This document shows positions 8,087 to 16,007 of a DNA stretch of 17,948 nt, piece by piece (positions within the stretch are counted from its first letter, which is position 1; the number at the start of each line of letters is the position of its first letter). The notes beneath the pieces are model-generated. The model was not told where the DNA came from. It saw only the letters and a program-made list of their open reading frames with translations, and searched no databases. The stretch is taken from assembly GCA_016929365.1 (NCBI GenBank), contig JAFGIZ010000074.1, forward strand, positions 1 to 17,948. Direction: 5' to 3'. The DNA comes from Lentisphaerota bacterium (GTDB taxonomy: Bacteria > Verrucomicrobiota > Kiritimatiellia > UBA8416 > JAFGIZ01). A program made the translations under genes and the position numbers.

Positions 8087-8117
8087 CCGTTCAGCCATTC
8101 CGGCATTTGCAGAACGG
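8087..8117. repeat. Inverted repeat between the hydrolase gene and nusA
   Basis: Nine-base arms (CCGTTCAGC and GCAGAACGG on the plus strand) pair with one mismatch across a 13-base loop. No T-run follows on either strand, so it is not a classical intrinsic terminator. It sits just upstream of the nusA -35 candidate and could be a weak terminator of the hydrolase transcript or an operator. A second GC-rich inverted repeat (GCCGCG/CGCGGC) lies at 8184-8208. Confidence 0.3.
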
Positions 8118-8210
8118 CATTGTCGCGTCTGCGTATGAGACGGGGGACTTCTTCAGCCTGACTCGACGGACGTGCATCCGGCAGCCGCGGCATCGGGTCT
8201 CGCGCGGCAT
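8091..8210 (-). other. Possible 39-residue Cys-containing small ORF, doubtful
   Basis: A 40-codon frame runs from ATG (8210) to TGA (8093-8091). GGAAGG lies four bases before the ATG, a credible ribosome-binding site. The peptide has CRGC near its N-terminus and CKC near its C-terminus, so a small metal-binding protein is conceivable. It is also in the same frame as the upstream hydrolase gene, separated from that stop codon by 15 sense codons. I recognise no family, and short open frames are common by chance in GC-rich DNA. Confidence 0.15.
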
Positions 8211-8255
8211 AGGGCCTTCCCCCGCCTTGCCGGCCGCGGGTTCGGCGATGTGAAT

Positions 8256-11200
8256 TCACTCTCCGGACAGGACGAACACGGGAAGCGGCGCTTCCGTGCC
8301 TCCCGGGCCCAGGCTCATGCCGATGTACGGATCCGTCGTCTGTCCGGTGTGGCGGTCGGCATCCCACAGGGTGACATTCATCCGGAACTGCCGGTTCCCG
8401 GACAGTTGCACCATGGATTGCGGGAACCTGACTTCAGCGGAGTAGCCGGTTGCAAGCCGGCGATAGAGAGCCGTGACCCGATCGGCATACGCCGCGTTGC
8501 CGCGTACGTGCACCGTACCTTCATCGCCGGGTATGAGACGGAGCGTTTCCCGCGTGTCCTCATGCGAGATGAATGTGAGCGTGAAGGAGTCACCCGTCTC
8601 CACGGTCGCGTCGGCTCCCATGACGTTGACGTCATCATCGACAACCTGCACCCCTAGCACAATGGTGTCCCCCGAGTGGACGAAGGCGCACGCCCCGGAC
8701 AGGTTGGAGGTGGTGAAGTGGGTCCCGTAATAGGAGTTCAGGTCAACCTGGCCCAGCCATTCGTTCCGGCCCATGACGACCTGTTGCGCGGAATCGATGG
8801 CCAGACGGTTGGTGGCGGGCCATTCGGAGAGCGATCCGTCAAACCGGTGCGCGCCTGTCCAGCGACTCTCCGCGAGCGTGGTGGGTAGGCTCTGCATGGG
8901 GCCGGCGCCGACCGCCTCGATCGGCGACGCCGACACAACGTAACGCGGCAGGTCGTCAAGCGTCAGCACGAACGGCGACCCGTTGACGGCCGTCTCATTG
9001 CCCAGTGCGTCGATGACGCGAACCGATCCCCGGGACGCAAATTCCTGCCGGCAGGGCCCCCCTTCCTTGTAGAGCAGCAGGGCATGTCCGTCGCGGGCCC
9101 GGTAGCGGACGCCCTGGTACGGCTGCCCGGTTATGGGGGTCAGGTCGCGCGCCCCGTCAAGCATGAAGGCGGCGGTGGAGTACAGCGCCCACATGGAACC
9201 CGGAGAGCCGTCATAATGTCGCGTGGCATACTCCCGTGCATGGTTTGATGGATCGGGGGGAGCGCAGCGGTTGATGAAGGAAATGAAGAACAGCGCCCCC
9301 TGTTGTCGCAGGAAGCAGATCTCTTTGAGGGCATACAACATCACGGCCCGGCCGGCGCCCGCATAGCCGCGTTCGGTACAGCAGAACGGCTGCGTGAAGC
9401 CGCGCTCGCGCAGGTAGCCCAGCACGGCAGCCATGTTATCCTGCCCGCCGTAGCCATGCAGGCCGAAGACATCGAAGTGGCGGGACCCGCAATGGTCCAG
9501 CATCTCCAGGATGAAGCGCTTGCGGACCGGCAGGTTCAGAATGCAGGTAATGCCGGAGGATATAACCCGCGCCTGCGGATTCCCCCGTTTGACGCCTTCG
9601 TAGAAATGGGCCAGATCCTCCGCATACTCGCGGCCGGTTCCCCACCAGGCGAACTTGCCCGGCTCGGCCTCCGGATACACGACTCGGTCAAACTCGTTGC
9701 CGAACTCCCAGTAGCGTATGCGCCCTTTGAATGAGGCGGCGGCCGCCGCCATGCTGTCCCGGATCTTCGTTTTATCCTGCGCCGGGAAGCTGTAGCCCCA
9801 ATCCGTCAGCCTGACCGGGGTCTGGAACGCCTGCCGCCGTCGCTCGAATTCGTTCGTGTCGATGTTGCCGGCGCCGGTGCCCATCTGCGAGCCGATGACC
9901 TCGAAGCCCATCTCGACGCGCTGCCGCACGATCGCCCGGGCGGCCGTCCAGGCACGCTCGCCGGCGTCCCCGCGGGCGACCTCATCAAGATAGCCGGCCG
10001 CCCGCAGCAGCCGGTACCCGCCCCGGTACAGGTCCGAAAGCTCGGCGCGGTCATAGAGATAGGCCGCGCCTTCGTGGTCGCCGATCCAGGCCTCGACATC
10101 GCGTGGCGGCACGATCTTGAAATAGCCGGCCGTCGTGAACCGCGCTCCGTCATCCGCGCGGGCCTTCACCACGATGGAGTAGTAGCCCTCCGCAAGCGCA
10201 GGCATGCCGGGGTAATAGACCTGTTCGCCCTTGTGGACGGCCAGTGTTGTGTCGAGGGTCTTGTGCACCCGGTTGTCCTGGCGGTTGATATGAACGGTCA
10301 GCGCTACATCCTGGACCACCGGCGAGTAGACCCGCAGCGACGGGGTGAAGGGCCGGCCGCGAAAGAAAACGTGGCCTTCCTGCATGAACCCGCGTATCTC
10401 GAAGGCGTGGGGCCGGGGAGCGTTCAGATAGCGAAAGGCATCCATGCGGATACGGGACGGTGAACGGAGCTCGCTCAGAATATTGATCGCATGCAGGATG
10501 GCGCCGGTCACATCGGAGGCTGTCGCACGGGGGAAGAAGTCCCTGTCGTACCGCAGCGTGATGCGCTGCCACCCGTCAAATGCCAGGTCGAGGGGGCCGG
10601 AGGTGAGGTAGATCCGCTCGGCGCCGTCCGAGACCGCGTTGGCGCCGGCATCGGCCCCGGGATCCGGTCCGAGCGGCTGAACGTAAGCCTGAATACGGAT
10701 GTGGTCCGCGGAGTTCGTATCGCGCTTGTGTCCCTTGAGATAGAACGCGAGCCCGTCATGGGGCACGGGACGCGCGTACGCGATGAATATCTTCTGCGGG
10801 CCCGCCTCCATCATCAGCTCGTATACCGCGCCCCGCTGCGCGTCCTGTACCGGCATCACGACACCGGAGCCCGACCAGTTCAGGTCGTCACAGGGGTTCA
10901 GGATGCACTCGGACGGCCAATCGACCACGGAGGCCATGTCGGAGAGAAAGCGGGCGGGCGTGAAGGCCGCCGTCTGCTGCTGGGAACAGACGAGTTTCCA
11001 GCCGAGCGAACCGCTCAACACACGTACGGCGATAATGTTGCGCCCCGCGTTGAGCGGCAGTTCGAACGTGAACCGGCGGTCGGATACCGCCCCCGCATTA
11101 CCGTTCGCCATCGTGCTGAAAACGGGGTCCCCATTGACAAACCACTCCATCCACCAGTCCGCGCCGGCTCCCACCGTGATGCGGCGGTCGGATGGAACGG

Positions 11201-11546
11201 TAACCTCGCGAAAGGCCCAGGCTTCGGTTCGTTCCGGCTGTCCCGGCGAAAGCGCACCGAAGTCCAGGGTATGGTTGGCATGCACCACCACGTCGTGCGC
11301 GCGCAGCGTCTGCCCGGAGACTGTCAGCTCCGAGGGGAGTTCCGTCGCATGCATCGCGGGATCGACGGCGCCGGCGGTTCGGATGAACACCTTCCATTCC
11401 CCGGCCAGGATGTTGGCGGACGCATCGAACGCCGGCGGGGTGTAGTCGGGAACCAGCGCGTCGCTCCCGGCATGCAGCCAACCCGCGCCGACCCGGCACA
11501 TCATCATCGCCATCAGAAACACGTTCTTACGCATGGTTCCGGTCAT
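8256..11546 (-). CDS. Secreted clan GH-A-like glycoside hydrolase with CBM9-like C-terminal domain
   Basis: Family unknown; the layout supports a large secreted glycan-cleaving enzyme of about 1,096 residues. The start at 11546 has AAGG six bases upstream; ATGs at 11576 and 11534 are alternatives, and the hydrophobic MRKNVFLMAMMM segment looks like a signal peptide. The N-terminal half (to about residue 480) is beta-rich and probably holds jelly-roll carbohydrate-binding modules. A TIM-barrel-like region (about 490-800) contains YWEFGNEFDR, whose Glu (about 618, codon 9695-9693) fits the GH-A acid/base, and CCTERGYAG, whose Glu (about 725, codon 9374-9372) fits the nucleophile; the spacing of about 107 residues suits clan A. 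A beta-sandwich follows, then a CBM9/DOMON-like tail from FDGSLSEWPA to the end. GH39- or GH51-like relatives are possible. Confidence 0.75.
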   Translation of the reverse strand: MTGTMRKNVFLMAMMMCRVGAGWLHAGSDALVPDYTPPAFDASANILAGEWKVFIRTAGAVDPAMHATELPSELTVSGQTLRAHDVVVHANHTLDFGALSPGQPERTEAWAFREVTVPSDRRITVGAGADWWMEWFVNGDPVFSTMANGNAGAVSDRRFTFELPLNAGRNIIAVRVLSGSLGWKLVCSQQQTAAFTPARFLSDMASVVDWPSECILNPCDDLNWSGSGVVMPVQDAQRGAVYELMMEAGPQKIFIAYARPVPHDGLAFYLKGHKRDTNSADHIRIQAYVQPLGPDPGADAGANAVSDGAERIYLTSGPLDLAFDGWQRITLRYDRDFFPRATASDVTGAILHAINILSELRSPSRIRMDAFRYLNAPRPHAFEIRGFMQEGHVFFRGRPFTPSLRVYSPVVQDVALTVHINRQDNRVHKTLDTTLAVHKGEQVYYPGMPALAEGYYSIVVKARADDGARFTTAGYFKIVPPRDVEAWIGDHEGAAYLYDRAELSDLYRGGYRLLRAAGYLDEVARGDAGERAWTAARAIVRQRVEMGFEVIGSQMGTGAGNIDTNEFERRRQAFQTPVRLTDWGYSFPAQDKTKIRDSMAAAAASFKGRIRYWEFGNEFDRVVYPEAEPGKFAWWGTGREYAEDLAHFYEGVKRGNPQARVISSGITCILNLPVRKRFILEMLDHCGSRHFDVFGLHGYGGQDNMAAVLGYLRERGFTQPFCCTERGYAGAGRAVMLYALKEICFLRQQGALFFISFINRCAPPDPSNHAREYATRHYDGSPGSMWALYSTAAFMLDGARDLTPITGQPYQGVRYRARDGHALLLYKEGGPCRQEFASRGSVRVIDALGNETAVNGSPFVLTLDDLPRYVVSASPIEAVGAGPMQSLPTTLAESRWTGAHRFDGSLSEWPATNRLAIDSAQQVVMGRNEWLGQVDLNSYYGTHFTTSNLSGACAFVHSGDTIVLGVQVVDDDVNVMGADATVETGDSFTLTFISHEDTRETLRLIPGDEGTVHVRGNAAYADRVTALYRRLATGYSAEVRFPQSMVQLSGNRQFRMNVTLWDADRHTGQTTDPYIGMSLGPGGTEAPLPVFVLSGE

Positions 11547-11579
11547 TGTCCGCCTTGCCGGGTTGTATGTCGTCATGGC

Positions 11580-11600
11580 GCACGGGGACGTTACCCGTGC
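11580..11600. repeat. Perfect 7-bp inverted repeat upstream of the hydrolase gene
   Basis: GCACGGG and CCCGTGC form a perfect 7-bp stem around a seven-base loop, about 35-55 bases upstream of the chosen hydrolase start. No T-run follows on the minus strand, so it is not a normal terminator of the LamG gene. It could be an operator or a 5'-UTR hairpin. I see no convincing promoter or other gene in the 194-bp gap 11547-11740. Confidence 0.3.
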
Positions 11601-11740
11601 TGATACGCATAAGGATCGAAGGTGCGGAGGTCGAGGTCATAGAAATTCGAGGCCGGCACAACAGGCTCATCTTTGCGCGATGGCGAGACAGCCCTCAACC
11701 GATCCCGGCGGGTGCTTCGCCGCTCCGCCATGGGCCGCGG

Positions 11741-13258
11741 CTACTTGACTATAACGATCGTTCCACTGGGCGTGAAGGCGTGCAGAAACTCGTTGGTGGC
11801 CAGGCAGCCTTCCGACAGCCGCACCTCGTCAATCCAGCCGTCAAAGGCACGGAAGTTGTTCTCGACACCAATGCTCAAGGCGCCGGTATCGTAAGATAAA
11901 GCGCCCGTAACCCGGAAGCCGCCCACGTCTTGATAGTCAAGGTAGACGTCCAGGGCCCGCGTGTTGGCGTCATAGGTCAAGGCCGCATGGTGCCAGGCGC
12001 CGTCATCCACGGTGGGCGCCGTACTCTGGCTCTGGTTGGCGGCGGCAGCGGTATCGACACGGACGAAGAGTTGATCGGCATTGTTCAACCCCAATCCCCA
12101 GCTACAGCCACTGGCGGTGCGGTCTTTCGCGAACAACGCAGGGTAGTCCACATGCGCGCCAACCTTGAAGAATCCCTCGATGGTGAACTCCGCGGGACGC
12201 AGCAGGGGATCGTTGTCGCTGACGGCCACCTTGCCGCCGTTGGCGGTGGTGACGGTGGTATTGATGAACCGCAGCGATACGCTGTTCTTATTATTGAGCC
12301 ATGGGCCATCTGGCCCATCCGTGATGACGCGGCCGGGGCGGTCGCTATCGAAGGTGGGGGCGGCGCCGCTTCCGTTGCCCGACGCGATGCCGTCGAGCGC
12401 GGGCGAATTCGTATCGGTCGCAATTGTACCCGCCGTGTTCGGCGGCGTGCCGTCGTCCAGGGTCCAGTAGGCGATGGTTTGCGGTTCGCCGCTGAAGCGC
12501 AAGAACTCGTTGGCGACGAGCACAGTGTCGGACAGTCGCACTTCATCGATCCATCCGTCGAAGGCCAGTGCTCCCGCTCCGTTCCCGATCAGGAACGACC
12601 CCGTCGTGTAGTCGATGGGACCCTTGACGGTGCCTCCTCCCACATCCTGGTAGTCCACGTAGACTTCCAGGTTGCTTGTGCCGCCGTCGTAGGTGATGGC
12701 CACGTGGTGCCATTCGCCATCCTCAACGTTCTTGCTGGAGACAAAGGTCTGGGCGGACTGTTGCGCGGTGTCAAACCGTGCGCCAACCTTTCCGTTGTTG
12801 TCAATGTATATGGTCCAACTGCAGCCGCCCCCTCTTTGCTTCCCGCACACGGTCTTCCAGTCCACGTCCTCGTCGACCTTGATCATGGCTTCAGCCGTAA
12901 AGACCGTCGGGCGCAGCAGGGCGTTGTCGGCAACGCTCACCATACTTCCATCGGTGGTTCCGCCGCTGACCCGTTCGAACCTCAGCGACGAACGGTTATG
13001 CACATTTGCCGACGCGCCGCCGAGTCCGTCGATCACCCGCACGCCCCCTCGCTCCGAATCGAAAGTGGGTTTCGATCCCGTACCGCTCAAGGTCCCGGTC
13101 GCGTCCAGGGTCGGCGAGTTCGCCGGGGTCACGAGTGTTCCCGCGTCGCCGCTGCCGGGTGCGGCGTCGTCGAATGTCCAGTAGGCGATCGTTCCGCCGG
13201 AAGCGCCGCCAACGAGCAGGCTCGCGCAGAGTATCACAACGCATCCATAGAGCTTCAT
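11741..13258 (-). CDS. Secreted protein made of two tandem LamG/concanavalin A-like domains
   Basis: This 505-residue protein has an N-terminal signal peptide (MKLYGCVVILCASLLVGGAS) and then only two LamG-type jelly-roll domains, about residues 23-256 and 261-494. Each opens with TIAYWT(F/L)DD, holds a central (E/A)WHH(V/A)A(I/L)TYD strand and ends in FDGWIDEVRLS followed by (A/T)NEFL; the repeat period is about 238 residues. LamG_3-type domains bind glycans or act as spacers in secreted bacterial proteins. No catalytic domain, membrane anchor or sorting signal is visible after the last domain (tail TPSGTIVIVK). GGGAG lies six bases before the ATG. It lies between two secreted enzymes on the same strand, so a glycan-binding accessory role is likely but not shown. 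Confidence 0.8.
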   Translation of the reverse strand: MKLYGCVVILCASLLVGGASGGTIAYWTFDDAAPGSGDAGTLVTPANSPTLDATGTLSGTGSKPTFDSERGGVRVIDGLGGASANVHNRSSLRFERVSGGTTDGSMVSVADNALLRPTVFTAEAMIKVDEDVDWKTVCGKQRGGGCSWTIYIDNNGKVGARFDTAQQSAQTFVSSKNVEDGEWHHVAITYDGGTSNLEVYVDYQDVGGGTVKGPIDYTTGSFLIGNGAGALAFDGWIDEVRLSDTVLVANEFLRFSGEPQTIAYWTLDDGTPPNTAGTIATDTNSPALDGIASGNGSGAAPTFDSDRPGRVITDGPDGPWLNNKNSVSLRFINTTVTTANGGKVAVSDNDPLLRPAEFTIEGFFKVGAHVDYPALFAKDRTASGCSWGLGLNNADQLFVRVDTAAAANQSQSTAPTVDDGAWHHAALTYDANTRALDVYLDYQDVGGFRVTGALSYDTGALSIGVENNFRAFDGWIDEVRLSEGCLATNEFLHAFTPSGTIVIVK

Positions 13259-13277
13259 TGTCGTCTCCCGTGTTTTG

Positions 13278-13304
13278 TATTGCCATCACCATGACGTGGC
13301 AATA
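13278..13304. promoter_or_regulatory. Inverted repeat (possible operator) upstream of the double-LamG gene
   Basis: TATTGCC and GGCAATA form perfect 7-bp arms around a 13-base spacer, ending 20 bp before the ATG at 13258. The surrounding 13270-13335 stretch is clearly more AT-rich than its neighbours, as expected for a promoter zone, but I find no -35/-10 pair with good spacing. A 10-bp perfect palindrome, CGCCATGGCG, lies further upstream at 13348-13357. Either could bind a regulator; a 5'-UTR hairpin is the alternative. Nothing else was found in the 194-bp gap 13259-13452. Confidence 0.35.
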
Positions 13305-13452
13305 TCAGCGTTCACATATCTACATGATGATACAAAGCGCCCATTTGCGCCATGGCGAACGCTTGTACTATTCGCCGCGTGTTGCACTTTCAGGACGTAC
13401 GTGTGCACCCCGCAAACTCACCGATCAAGGGGCGCGAAGGGAGTCGATCCCG

Positions 13453-15696
13453 TCACGGGTTGACCCCCTTGATACCGGTATCCAACCGGCTGAACTCGTT
13501 GCCCGCAGCCACGAGTCCTTCCAGCGTGACGCCGTCGCGGACGAGTATGCCGGTCGTGCGGGTTGCCGGGTCGGCCCGGGCGGCAATGTTGCCCGATACG
13601 AAGATGCCCCTGGCCCATGCTTCAATGGAAACGGCCGCCTTGTCCGTACCGATGCCCAGGATCTGGTTGCCGGAGATCTGTACATTCTCTACCCGGCACA
13701 GCCGAACGGCGTGACTCTGGTTTGGATACTGAATGAGCGAATCGGCAATGTGGACATTCTCGGCATCCTCGATATCGACGCAGGGGGCCGTGAGCTGCGG
13801 CGCAGCCAGGATGACGTTGGCCGCCACGATGTTCCGCGCGTTCCGGATGCGCAGGCCGGCCCGCCGGGGTGCCACGGCACTGACGTTGGACAGCGTAATT
13901 CCGTCCGCATCCATGATGATGATGCCGTCCGGGTTGACCGTGGAGGCGGTGCCGGTTTCAAGGTGAATGTTGGACAGGTGGATGTTCCGAATGCCCTGCC
14001 GGTCTTTCCGGTCGCCATACAGGCCGATCATGCCGTTGCGCTCGAAACCGCCCAGTCCGACGATGTTGTTGATCGTGACGTTCTCGATCGTGGTGGTCGC
14101 CCCGTCGCGCTGCAGTTTGACGCCCATCCCCATGTGGGAATAGACCGCGCAACCGGAGATGGCGACATTCCTGATGGACCCGCTGTCGCGTCCATAGGCC
14201 AGGGCAATGGCATCGTCGCCGCTCTTGATAATGCAGTCGGAAACGGTGATGTTGTTCCCTCCGTGGACGTGCAACCCGTCTTCATAGAGATCGCGCCCGT
14301 TATCGATATTGAGTCCCCGGATCATGATATCGTCGCCGTCGACCGTTACGGCCCAGTCGCCCGGCGTGACGGTCTGTATGGCGATATCCTCGAGGCGGAC
14401 GCGTTTCACATGATACAGGGCAATCGTGCAGCCCTGGCTTGAGGCTCCCGTGTTTATGAAATACCCGCCGCGAAGGGTAATGTCGTGATTATACTTGGAC
14501 GGGAACCGGGTACGTTGACGAAGGGTTGCGCCTCTCCACTTCAATTCCGACGGCGTCGGCACACTCACCCCGAAGTCCCGCACGATGATCGTCCGCGGCG
14601 TCATCTCCAGGGTCGTGTTGTTGCCGATCAGAAGTTGGTCCGTCACCCGGTACCGGCCGGGTGGAATATGGACCACCCCGCCGCCGGATCTTTCGATGGC
14701 ATACAGGGCATCATTGATGGCTTCGGTGTCGTCTGCCAGTCCGTCGCCCATGGCCAGAAAGGGAGGATCCTTTACGGAAACAGACAGACTACATTCCAGA
14801 TCCGGCGCCACCATGAACGGCGGCGCCTCGCGGATTCTGCCGGGAGGCGGCGGTGGTGTAAAGATGCCGGGCGCCGGCCGTGTGGCGGCCAGCGGCCTTC
14901 GCTGCGAGCGCAGGAACGCATTGGTCGCCAGCACTGCGTCGGTAAGACGCACCTCGTCGAGCCATCCGTCAAAGGCGTTGCCGCCGGCATAGCAGCCCAT
15001 CACGATGTCCCCGTCCGTATAGACGAGGGGGTGGACCGTGGTGAGTTGCCCGAGCTTCTTGTAGTTCCCGTAGAGCGCGGCGGTTCGGGTGGCATGATCG
15101 TAGGTCAAGGCGACGTGGTGCCAGTAGCCGTTGCGCATGTTGAACGCGGTCGGCAGGAGCTGGTTGTATCCAGGGCCGTCCTCCGCATCGAGCGGGCGGG
15201 TATCGAAGCGGGCGCAGAGATCGCCCGCATCGTCGAGCAAGAGCGACCAGGTCGCGGAGTGGCCGTTCTCGCGGTTCTTACCGATGATGGACGCCCATGC
15301 AACATCCTCGCCGCCCTTCACGAAGGCTTCCAGTGTGAAGCTGGCCGGGCGGGTCAGCGCGGGGTTGTCGGCGACATAGGCATAGCCGCCGTTCCGCTCG
15401 ACGCCGTTGGTGGTGAAACGCAGCGACGCGCCGTTGTGGTCGCTGATGCGGGGTCCGTCGGCGCCGTCAAGAACCCACTCGCCGCCCCGGTCCGGATCAA
15501 ACGTGGGGGGCGATCCGTTCCCCGCCGCCGCCCCCGTGGCATCCAGCGCAGGCGAATGCACGGCGCTCACCAGTGTTGTCGCCGCGCCGCCGAGGGGCGG
15601 CTGATCGTCGAACGTCCAATACCCGATTGTCGCCGCCCCGGCGCCGCCGACCCACAGGCCGATACACACCATAATCCCGACACATCGCATTCGCAT
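13453..15696 (-). CDS. Secreted LamG domain fused to a GH28-like right-handed beta-helix (pectate lyase/polygalacturonase superfamily)
   Basis: The start at 15696 has AGGAGG five bases upstream and opens with a signal peptide (MRMRCVGIMVCIGLWVGGAGA); the protein has 747 residues. Residues 23-263 are a LamG domain closely like those of the next gene. A proline-rich linker (IFTPPPPPG, 278-286) leads to a beta-helix beginning GDGLADDTEAINDALYAI (317-334) and HIPPGRYRV, the hallmark of the pectate lyase 3/GH28 fold. GH28-like active-site positions appear as YEDGLHV (Asp473), SGDDAIAL (Asp494, Asp495) and SHMGMGVKLQ (His521), so the Asp cluster and a His remain, but the canonical NTD and RIK are changed. 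Many N-[IV]-x-[IV] beta-helix rungs follow to the C-terminus. Polygalacturonase, another glycan hydrolase or lyase, or an epimerase-like beta-helix are all possible. Confidence 0.8.
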   Translation of the reverse strand: MRMRCVGIMVCIGLWVGGAGAATIGYWTFDDQPPLGGAATTLVSAVHSPALDATGAAAGNGSPPTFDPDRGGEWVLDGADGPRISDHNGASLRFTTNGVERNGGYAYVADNPALTRPASFTLEAFVKGGEDVAWASIIGKNRENGHSATWSLLLDDAGDLCARFDTRPLDAEDGPGYNQLLPTAFNMRNGYWHHVALTYDHATRTAALYGNYKKLGQLTTVHPLVYTDGDIVMGCYAGGNAFDGWLDEVRLTDAVLATNAFLRSQRRPLAATRPAPGIFTPPPPPGRIREAPPFMVAPDLECSLSVSVKDPPFLAMGDGLADDTEAINDALYAIERSGGGVVHIPPGRYRVTDQLLIGNNTTLEMTPRTIIVRDFGVSVPTPSELKWRGATLRQRTRFPSKYNHDITLRGGYFINTGASSQGCTIALYHVKRVRLEDIAIQTVTPGDWAVTVDGDDIMIRGLNIDNGRDLYEDGLHVHGGNNITVSDCIIKSGDDAIALAYGRDSGSIRNVAISGCAVYSHMGMGVKLQRDGATTTIENVTINNIVGLGGFERNGMIGLYGDRKDRQGIRNIHLSNIHLETGTASTVNPDGIIIMDADGITLSNVSAVAPRRAGLRIRNARNIVAANVILAAPQLTAPCVDIEDAENVHIADSLIQYPNQSHAVRLCRVENVQISGNQILGIGTDKAAVSIEAWARGIFVSGNIAARADPATRTTGILVRDGVTLEGLVAAGNEFSRLDTGIKGVNP

Positions 15697-16007
15697 CGTG
15701 GCCTCCTCTCCATCGCCGTCCGGTTGCCGCAGGAAGCAGGTTACTATATCCACTGCCCGGCTCCACGGCGAAGACTTGCATTTTTGATCCGTCGTTGGAC
15801 ATTCGGGACATGCAACGCAATGGGCCTGCGGCACCATGTCCGGGAAGTTCAAGTCGCGCCGCGAAATACAAGTGTTTGGAGTCGCGTCCATCCTCCAAGG
15901 CTTCACCTATCCCCGAACGGGTCGGTTCGTTGGCGTGGGGCAAAAGACGGGTCGTGGCCGCCGGCGACACGGAACTCGTGCTCGCGTACTGACCCATGAC
16001 AAATGCG
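15697..16007 (-). promoter_or_regulatory. 311-bp gap with weak promoter candidate for the LamG/beta-helix gene
   Basis: On the minus strand TATAGT (15748-15743) matches the -10 consensus at five of six bases and would give a leader of about 40 bases before the ATG at 15696. No good -35 stands 16-18 bp upstream, so an activator or alternative sigma factor would be needed. A 6-bp inverted repeat (TTGGAG/CTCCAA) lies at 15876-15898. I see no terminator with a T-run after the dehydrogenase gene, no RNA gene and no convincing small gene. The beta-helix frame stays open upstream to 15906, but that part precedes the signal peptide and is taken as noncoding. Confidence 0.3.

Noticed and set aside
6728..8161. 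Plus-strand open frame (about 477 codons) opposite nusA
   Set aside because: Mirror frame of NusA with no recognisable domain and no ribosome-binding site.
11546..11899. Plus-strand frame across the gap upstream of the hydrolase gene
   Set aside because: It reads into the antisense of the LamG gene and has no homology that I recognise or initiation signal; the gap is better described as regulatory.
13006..14442. Plus-strand open frame opposite the LamG and beta-helix genes
   Set aside because: It spans the 3' end of one real gene, an intergenic gap and the 5' part of another; it has no family signature and is a GC shadow.
15697..15906. Upstream start for the LamG/beta-helix protein
   Set aside because: The 70 extra residues would bury a clear signal peptide, while ATG 15696 has AGGAGG at proper spacing.
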